Assembly: GCA_951799405.1 (NCBI GenBank)
Contig: OX637352.1
Location: 12,844,820-12,908,819 of the forward strand
Reading direction: 5' to 3'
Source of the DNA: Agapetus fuscipes
Lineage: Eukaryota > Arthropoda > Insecta > Trichoptera > Glossosomatidae
Length of the DNA stretch: 64,000 nucleotides
A model generated the notes under the pieces. It had not been told where the DNA came from, did not search any database, and was given only the letters and a program-made list of their open reading frames with translations. Positions 26,549-36,700 of this stretch are shown here, piece after piece. The translations under genes were made by a program, and so were the position numbers. The stretch's first letter is position 1. Every line of letters begins with the position of its first letter.

Positions 26549-27759
26549 CTCGATAGCCTTAAATTAAAAAAAAACAATAACAACATTAGAATTATATTTT
26601 TGAATTTTTGACAGATGCCATCGATCACGTCATAGTTCAAAGATGTGTTTTTAAACCAAACATTATTTCATAGACAATAATTTTTCAAACACAAATTGTT
26701 AAAGAATTGTCTTCTTTTTTTAAAAGTCTATACCTACCAAGATGAACTCGGCACCATTTTGAATTTTATTTTATTTTCTCTACGGATAAACGTCACACTT
26801 GCATGAGACTGCAATCCTTAGCAACCGAAAAACGCATATTTGTTTGCCTTTTCCTTATCAACCTGGCCGTATAACTTCATAACTTTTTTAGCATTTTCAG
26901 ATACTCAAATCTCATTGTGTTCTTTTATACAAAATCATAAATACTTAATAATTCAAGGTATTTTATTTTAAAAGATATTTATAAAATGAAAACAGTAAAG
27001 AATAAAAATAAAGGATGTATTGAAAGCGTAAATCTGTTACGATTATAATGAAAAGTTTCACAAAACAAGTCGTGATAAATGCATAAAAATATAATGTTTT
27101 AATGTTGGATAAAATTACATAAATCAAATGGGGCCTTACCTTAGTGTGAAACAGATGTAAGAATAGATGGAAACATAAATCTATGCAAAAATTCAATATG
27201 CTTATATAACGGGGTGCCCTTACCTTTGAACTTGAAAAAATATCAACAAATAATTTTAAAGGCCGACTGTCACTTCCTTGTGCCAAATTATTTTTTACAC
27301 TTTTTGAAGATTTCTCTTGACGTTTTGACACCAGCAAGTGTGTCTTTCTTGTCTTTCGTGGCGATTTCAAAGTAAAATTTGAAACGCCAGTGTAGAGTGA
27401 GGAAAAGTAGTTTTTTTATATAGCAGCCCGAAAGGAGACTTTCCATTGTCATCATTTTACACACCATATTTTAAAGTACCTATCATTCAATATTTATTGT
27501 GCTATTTAAAACAATACAGAGTATTTAAAATATATGAAAACTTCTTCAAATATTGAAGGTTTTTAAAGATCGTATTGAAAATATTCATTTTTATTCAAGT
27601 ACAAATTTTGTGTATAGTGTGTAAATAGAATTGCTAAAAAATCGTGGCGACCAAAATATTTTTCTGACATCTTCAAAGCAGAGCCTTCACTTAAAGTTAC
27701 GTTTTATTTAATAATAAGCGCAGTTTTTATTCCAGGGGTGTAATATTTAAAGCCTAAAG
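26549..27759. promoter_or_regulatory. Divergent upstream region of DNAJC30 and RED
   Basis: 1.2 kb between head-to-head start codons. It contains a family E fragment (26770-26880, CCTTAGCAACCG and AACCTGGCCGT). No core promoter motif is clear. Call by position. Confidence 0.4.
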
Positions 27760-30700
27760 ATGCCGCAGGACGATCACATGGGGGTGGAGGACACCCCCAT
27801 GTCCCAGAGGCTGACAAACGATGACTTCAGGAAACTCCTGATGACTCCAAGACATACTCCTTCGGGATCTGGTTCTTCGCATCCGGTAGGATCCGTAAGA
27901 GAAGCTATTGCAAATGCCAGGTAAGGAATATCTAGTAAACAAACAGCAATAAAAAACCTTCAGTTTGTAAGTCAGGATATAAAGCAATGAAATGCAACTA
28001 AGCTACATAAATGGTGCAACTTCTTACCGCGTTGTCCTCAAAGGTCTCGCAGGAACTTATCTATTTTCACAGGTTATGTCCGGTCGATAACTCAGTTGGT
28101 AGAGTGCTTGCATTCCATGCCGAGAGCCCGGGTTAGAACCCACCGAGGGTGTCGGAAATGATTCCCGTTTCGGTGTTTGTTTCAAGCCCCAAAATAAAAT
28201 TTCATTAGTACCAGCCCTCTTGGCAGCTGGGAAACCCCCACTTCACCTAAAGTGGTTGGCGTAAGGCCTTACTTAAGTGCCTTAAGTAAGGCCTTACTTA
28301 AGGCACTTAAGTACCTGTAAAAAAATAGGTTCCTCTCGCCACATTCCAAACCTTTCGGGGATAACGCGGCAAGAAGTTACACTATATGTGTAGCTTAGTT
28401 GCGTTTGCGTTTTTATCAGGCCAGCTTTACGACTATCATTTCACTTAGCAAGCATTTACCATCTCCCGAGGTTGTGAATGTGTGAAAAGGCTGAGTAAGC
28501 CTTGCTGGTATTTTTATTTTGGGTTTGAAATAAACACTGAAACGGGATATTATTTCTGACACCCTCGGTGGGGATCAAACCCTAACCTTCTGGATTGAAA
28601 GAAAATCTGTGGCCGAGTTATCAGTCAACGACGATACCATGTTGAAAGCACCGGTCCTCATCAGATTACCGAAGTTAAGCAACATTGGGCGCGGATGCTA
28701 CTTGGATGGGTGACCGCTAGGTACACCGCTTGTTGTTGGCATTTCTTGGACCGGTCCGTAGTCCAGTGGCAACACTTCAGACTCGTAAATGGAAGGTTGT
28801 GGATTCGAATCCCGGCGCAGCACAAAAATATGCCATTTATATTTCCAAATGTGCTCTTTGCTGGTTTGAAAAATTCATAAACCTTTACCAATCCAACCTT
28901 ACAACAACTGGGTCTTGCTTGAGAATTGGCGCTTTCTACAGTGATGCCCAAGCTCGCAGAGGGCTCTTGAGGTGTGATACACACAAAAACAGCGCTCACC
29001 AAATAAATCATCCTAATATTATTATTATCATTTATTATTATGACCGAGCTGTTTGTGACTGAAATGTCATTGACCGAAAAGTCATGTGACTGATTTGTCA
29101 ATGTACGACCGGTACAATGTAGTGGCAACGCTTCAACCTCGTAAATGGAAAGTTGCAGGTTTGAATCTCGGCGGAGCACAAAATATACCATTTATATTTC
29201 CAAATGTGCTCTTCGCTGGGTTGAAAAATTCATAAACCTTTACCAAAGACTGGTTACCAAAGTTCCATCCAGCCTTACAGCAACTAGGTCTTGCTTGAGA
29301 ATTGGTGCTTTCTACAGTGACGCCCAAGCTCGCAGAGGGCTCTTGAGGTGTAATACACACAACAAAAGCGCTCACCAAATAAATCATCCTAATATTATTA
29401 ATATTATGAGCTATCTGGGCGAGTTATCTTTGTCCAATTTGTTGTGACACGGTTAAAAAATACACAGCGTAAAATTGTACTTTCTAGTGCCATGCCCCCT
29501 CCCGATGCCGAAGACCGCGGCGAACTGCGTCGCAAGAAGAAATCCTTTTACGCCGCGCTCAAGAAGCAGGAAGACAACAAGCTGGCCGAGCTGGCCGAGA
29601 AGTACCGGGACAGGGCGAGGGAGAGGCGGGACGGGGACAACCCCGACTATAATCCCGAGGAGCCAGCGGCCGGGGCGGGGAGCGCTTACAGAGCCGTGGC
29701 TCCTGATGTAAAGTCGGGGCTTGACGCTAAAGAGAGACGCAGGCAGATGATTCAGGTAAAACACAACTAAGCTACACATACAGTGTAACTTCTTGCCGCG
29801 TTATCCCCGAAGGGTTTTGCATGTGGCGAGTGGAACCAATTTATTTTTATAGGTAAGGAGGCCGGCCTTAAGCCAACCACTTCAGTTGCAGTGAGGGTTT
29901 CCCATCTCCCGAAAGGGCTGGTACTCATTTCTTGTAAAGTCTGAGTAAACCTTGCCAGTATCTTATTTTGGGTTTTGAAATAAACACCGAAACGGGAAAT
30001 CATTTTTGTCACCGACGGAATTCAAACCCGAGCTCTCGGCATGGAATGCAAGCACTCTACCAACTAAGCTGTCGACCGGAACATTGTATGTTCTAAATTA
30101 GAGTACGCTGTCGAGGTTGGGGCCCTATATCAGCCAAAGTATAAGTATAATACGAAGAAATAGTATTTGACTAAAATACTATCTTTTTTTAGTTTGTGGA
30201 CTTTCGGACATGTGATATCCATCGACACATACCTTTGCAACTCAGATTTTAGATGTTCAAGCCGTTCATTTCTCGGTCTTCCCTTTCCTTGTTTTTCCTT
30301 TCACGTTTCTTTTGTATAATACACTGCATCAGTCTTTCATCATCCATTCTTTATACATCTATTGTTTATGATTATGAATTGGTTATGAATTAGTGCGGTG
30401 TACGAGAATATGAGAGTGAACGTGCAAAATAATACAATGAGAAGTTTTTCCTTTTACGTTTTCTTCTGTATTTATTTTTTGTAGAAAGCCTGTGCGGGAG
30501 ACTCCCTAGATTCAAGAGACTCTAGGGGTCTATGACACTTGTTATAGTGCCACAGAGGTGTTGGTGATGTGGCAGTTGTCCTTGTCCGGTTGTAGGGCCT
30601 TTAGCTGCGCAGTGCTGTGGTGTGTGTTGCGCTGCGTTGTGTTTTGAGACACTGAGAGGAAATGGCGATTGATATTGGATTTGAAAAAGGTAAGGTTAAA

Positions 30701-33700
30701 TTGGGATGGAAACACAGATACCGGTAACTCATTTCATAAGCGGGCAGTTTGGCAAAGGAATGAGTCCTGAAAACACCAAGTTCTCATAGTTTTGATATCG
30801 ACTGCAAATGGTTGAATGTGAGCCGTTCCACGAGTTGTCCTTGTTGTGACGAGAGGAGGGGGTATAAGTGAGGATATTTCATCAAAGCAGACGCCAATAT
30901 AGTACCTATAGAAAAGACTGATCATTCCAACTTTCCTTCTGTGCTCAAGAGGTACACTTTGTCATTCTTTCATCATCCATTCTTTTTACATCTATTGGGA
31001 AGCACTGTACAAAATGTGTGTGTGCCTGTGATTCTAGGAATCCAAGTTCTTGGGAGGAGACATGGAGCACACCCACTTGGTGAAGGGGTTGGACTACGCG
31101 CTGCTGCAGAAGGTGCGTTCCGAGATCCACGTGAGGGAGGTGGCCCAGGAAGAGGAGATGGAGGAGCTGGTGAGGGACCAGGACAAGCAGCGGCAGGAGC
31201 GCGAGAACAAGGAGAAGGAAGAGGTGCGTGCTCATGCTATTCTACTCCGCGATCCTCCTGAGGGAGGATATCCTCCATATGTATGGTGTGAAGTTTGATG
31301 TCATAAAAATCATCAAAATATCATCAAAAAAATTTTTTTTGCCTGTAACTGTAACTGCAACTTAACTGTGGCCATTCTGCTAGGGGTGGCAAGAGCATCT
31401 GCAGAGCTGCCTCCATTTCTTCATATCCTTACATACCTCTTTAAATTCATTCATATCCTACACCTTTTTCATGCATTTTCTTTTTTTACGCTCACTTTGT
31501 ACATCCCATTCTTTCACAATCTCCTCAATCTGATCACTCCATACTTTTCTAGTTCGTCCCTTACCTCTTTTTCCTTTCACACCAAAAGGCAGTAGGGCAT
31601 AACCGACAGAAACTAAATTGTTCTAAAGTTTGAGATTGCAGAAAAATGGATATCTTTTTTATTTTTTATCATATCGTTAAAATCAAAACAACTCTAAAAT
31701 TAAAAAAAAATAAAAGCATTTATTGGCATTCCTTTTAATGTGGTTTTACGATTTTTTTATGTCACAAGCGCCTTTAGGACAAAAAAAGGCCAAAATCTTG
31801 TCGGTTACACCAAAACCATACTTCGAAAACGCAGTTGCTTGCTTGGGCATAAACAACACAAAAATCATCGTAGAGCTACGGGAGTTAGCGCGTTTGAAAG
31901 AGCGGAAAATTTCAAGTAGAACAGCATTCACAACTCATTTTTGACCAAAATGTCGCTTATTGCCTTTACTGCTTGCCCCTACTGCCTTTTAACCATCGAT
32001 GTACTTTGTCAGTCTAATGCAGAAATTGTCCGTAGCACAGAGAAGTAGGATAGTGTAAGTATGAAAATGAATGCGGTACAATTAATGTAATGTTTACTCA
32101 ACAGGAAGACGAGATGCAGTTCAAAACCAAGATTGGCAGAGACATCTACAAAACCCTGGCTGCTTACAGGTACACTGTAATAAAAACTTATTATATTGTA
32201 CTGTGAATCATGTTTCTCTGATGTATGGAAGTGAGGTGCGGATGATGATGGATGATTTCTTTCCTGTGGTGCCATTTAATGGTCCAGGACCATCTCAAGG
32301 GTGCCATGGCTTCTGGAGAAAAGCAGTGTCTTCAGTCCCTTTCTGAAGGTGGTGGTAGGCTGGTTCGCGGGAACACCAACGGGCAAATTGTTCCAGGCAA
32401 CCGGCCCGGCCACCGCAAAGCTCCTGTCTGCAAAATTTGTTGTGTTCGCTCTTTTGGGCACTATGACTTTGTTGACAGCAGTGAGGGCAGAGCGTAGTGG
32501 TTGTTTTGAAGGCTTATCTAATCTAATCATGGTGAATAAAACCCAAATGAATGCAGTGTGTATGGTAGAAATGACTAGCGGGGCTATTCTTAGACATTTT
32601 AGTCGTCGGTTGAGCCCACGCTTTGACAAACTAATGATGCATTTGTATGAAGACCTGTCAATCGTGACAGTCGAGGATTCACATTACATGCATACTCACA
32701 AACAGACACATACAAGTTCGCGCTTGCGCATGCCGCATGTGAACCTACAGTACAGAAACCAAGTCTCAAATGGACATACACCCTGCAACTCCTGCCGACC
32801 TTCCCTGAAACAGGGGTGACATCGGCAAAGTGAACCATTTTCTACAGCATGGGTGGTCAGCCGCATACCAACCTATAAGTCAAGGAATATATACAACAAA
32901 TAGCATTTTAGACATAAACAAATGGATAAAAATTAAAATCAAATACAAATTACGAAATTCTAATTTGAAAATTTACAAAAAGTGTGGGAATATGTTTAAT
33001 ATGAATCTTAAATGATATATATCTTTGCAGCTTAGATTTAGATAAGATGAGATTTAGAGCTCGCTTACTAAACATGACAATTCCAGATCCAAGCACGTGG
33101 AGCGCAATGAGATGTTCACGGCGGGGCGCATGGCCTACGTGATAGAGCTGGAGGAGGAGACGGGCGGCGGGGAGTCCGACATCCCCACCACCCTGGTGAG
33201 GAGCCGCGCCGACGTGCCCACAGCGGAGTCCGACCAGCAGACCCTCACCACCAACGACATCGTCATCAACAAGCTGGCGCAGATCCTGTCCTACCTCAGG
33301 CACCGCAGCACCAACAAAAAGTCCAAGGTCATTCTTTCTAGACTGAAGTTTTGTTTCGTTGCTTTGTTTATCTTAAGGTAGGGTTCCACCAAAATCGTGT
33401 GCAGCACAATTTGTTACGCACAATTTGTACAGAACTTGGAGAGTGCGCGCACTGCGCCATTTGAATGGAAGCGTCTGTGTCCACCAACAAAGCTGTGCGG
33501 AACTTGGGTTCGCGCACAGTGCAGCACATTTTGTTCGCAGCTCGCACAACGCACACGGCGGGCTCGTACCAAAAATTGACAGATGTTTTTCAGGTTATGT
33601 CTCTCATAATTATGGTCGAAGTAAAAGTAAAATTTGAAAAATAAACACGCTTTTTCACATATTTTTCGTTTTATTTGCTGCTTAATATTATGGCAATATA

Positions 33701-36700
33701 TTTTATCCTTTTAATTATAGAATGATACAATGTCTACAAAACGTACATTAATTAATTTCGTTGATGTGTTTGAACAGTTTTCGAGATATCTAAAAAAACC
33801 TTCTATATTTTTGTAAACTTATAATTTAGGTAATAAATAATTAAAATCAATAAACATGCGTGATTATTTTCATTAATGTCACACTTTTACAAAGAAAATA
33901 AATACCAGGATTCATTTCCATTGCTTAAAAAATCGATAGTTTTATCATGATTGGGGAATGGATGACAAGCCATGGCCTAATCCTCAACAATGCTGCTGCC
34001 AGGACAGTTTTAGACAGGGAAAGTGCTGTCATATTTCGCCATTGCTGAGAGAGCTGCACTGGCTGAGGGTCCGAGAGAGGGTAGAGTTTAAGCTATTTCT
34101 CATTGTCCATGGTGCCTGCCCTTGAGATGGTCCTGGACCATTAAATGGCGCCTCAGGAAATAAATCATCCATCATCATGAGTAAGATGTGTGACTTCCCA
34201 CCCTGTTGGAGGGCTGCAGGTTGTATGTGCCTGATGACTACACCCGAGGGCGAGGACATAATCTATTTCATGTACTGAAAAGCCGCACTGATGTTGTGGC
34301 GCAACACCCTGTGACTCGGAGTATAAAGCTCTTAAATAAGTCTAATGTAGACATTTTTTAGTGTATCTTGTTAAGATTTAAAAATCTAGCAATAGAGTTC
34401 CTCCCAGCGTGTTGATTAAAGTATAATTTTACAGGATAAGTCAGGAAAGCACGCAGCCAAGCTGCAAGAGGATTCTATTTATGGTGACATCGGAGACTAC
34501 GCCCCGAGTAGAGACAACAAGAACGCGTACAGGGACTCCCGCTCCACCAAAGACAAGTACAGAGACGAGGCTTCCAGCAGCAAGAAGCCCAACTACTTTG
34601 ATAAGCCACTGGAAGTGGAGAAGGACGATGGTGAGTGGAAGTGTGAGAGAGAAGGGGGAACAGTGGGGGATGGACTCACACATTTCAAATGTGTATATCC
34701 ACTACTGAGAGAGATAACTTTAATACAATATATTTACTCTAATAATAACTACACAGTTAAAATTCATTACTCGAATATAAGACAAACCGTTATAAGAGAA
34801 CTTACATTATTCTTAACTTTTGTTAGCGACGTAGCTAACGTCTTCACGAGACACCCTCTCTGCATGACAACTGAGGATGAACTGATTTTATTGTTTAATA
34901 ACAATAAATTTTCATGACATGAAGAGTATATTTTCAAAATATAAATGGTATATTTTTTGTGCTCCGCCGGGATTCGAACCCACAACCTTCAATTTAGGAG
35001 TCCAAAGTGTTACCACCGGACTACGGACTGAATTAAATGGTAGATAAGCCAAACAAGCACTGGCCTGTAGGCTACCCTCGTCTCTGGCATATTCTGTTGA
35101 TAGACCAATAACTGTGATACCATTTTCCAGCCGTCCCCGCATCCAAGGTTCGCGCGGCTTCCTTGCTCTCTCGTCTGGCTGCAGAACCCGAGGGCTACGC
35201 GGAGTGCTACCCTGGCCTGCGGGAGATGGACGACGCCATCGATGACTCGGATGATGAGGTGGACTACTCCAAGATGGACGTCGGAAACAAAAAGGGACCC
35301 ATTGGTAATCAAACGTTGATGTAGTACAAAATTTATTTATGACAGTGTGTCATTGTGCAGGCGCTTGTCCATATGATTGGGAGAAGAGGTGAGTCTTGAG
35401 ACGTCTTTTGAACAGTCTCTCTAAATCCAGTTCCCCCAGTGAGGCGGGAATAGCATTCCAATGTTGTTCTCATGCTCTCTCCAACGATGCTCTTCTTGTT
35501 CTTCCATAAGCTACGCCTCTTGTCCTATTTGAGTGACTGTTGCATGCATTTATGTCATGATCTGACTTCTGTTTTTCGTCACTAAGGACCATAGTCACCC
35601 AGACCTGTGACTTGTAGAATAGGAATTTCAGGCTTACACGACCGGTAATTAACACAGGAAAGTTGCTTTCTGGGATATGTTGCCGTAGTTTAAAACTGTT
35701 TGGTACATAAGGATTTTTCATAACAGTTTCATCAACATAACATCACAACATCGTCACACTGAAGAAGCTCATCTTAAGTGAATCTTCAGGAAAAACATCT
35801 GGAAGCTTCAGCTCCGATAGACCACGGCAACAGATTCTGTAAAGGAACTCTTCAGAAATTTGAATGTTCTGGTTTACTTTTTTCTTATTTTGTAACCATC
35901 CACAAGTCATTTCAAGAATGGACTCTGCTTATCTAATGTAATCTAAGTTGCAAAGATATGTTACAATGGGGATTCACATTATATGCATTCTCACAAGCAG
36001 ACATGTACAATTATATATTAATTAAATAAACAAAGTTTTAATTGCTGGAGTGATGCTTTCCGGGATCTGTTGCCGTGGTCTGTGGGAGCTGGAGTTTCCG
36101 GACGTTTCGCCCATTTCTACGATGAAGAAGCCAATCGTAGAAATGGGCTTCTCTTAGAAGATGGGCCCATCATAGAAATGGGCGAAACGTCCGGAAGCTC
36201 CAGCTCCCACAGACCACGGCAACAGATCCCGGAAAGCATCACTCCAGCATCATCAGCCGGCCGTGTAAGCCTAAAACTCTTATGCAAAGTTTTAATTCAC
36301 TTTTATATTTTTGTCTAGCACTTTCGCCTACAAGGCATCATCAGGACAATCATGATGCCTAGATGATGCCTAGATGATGCCTTGTAGGCGAAAGTGCTAG
36401 ACAAAAATAAAAAAATATAAAACTGAATTAAAACTTTGTTTATTTAATTAACATACAATGGACTTTCACTGTGTAAACCACCAAACCCTTAAAAATATTA
36501 GACATGTACAAGTTCGCGCTTACACATGCCGCATGTGAACCTACAACATAAAAACCCAAATCTCAAATGGGTATACACACTGCAACTCTTGCCGTGCTTC
36601 TCTGAAACCGGGGTGACATTGGCAAAGTGAACCATTTCTTACAGCATGGGTGGTCAGCCGCATACCAACCAATCATCACTTTTTTTCTCGATGGGTAACG

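Noticed and set aside
28624..28740. Functional 5S rRNA gene
   Set aside because: Changes in conserved positions and a shortened 3' half, a single copy, and no T-run terminator directly after it.
35010..35312. Minus-strand frame overlapping RED exon 7
   Set aside because: Antisense shadow of the RED exon; the sense frame matches RED (YAECYP, DEVDYSKM).
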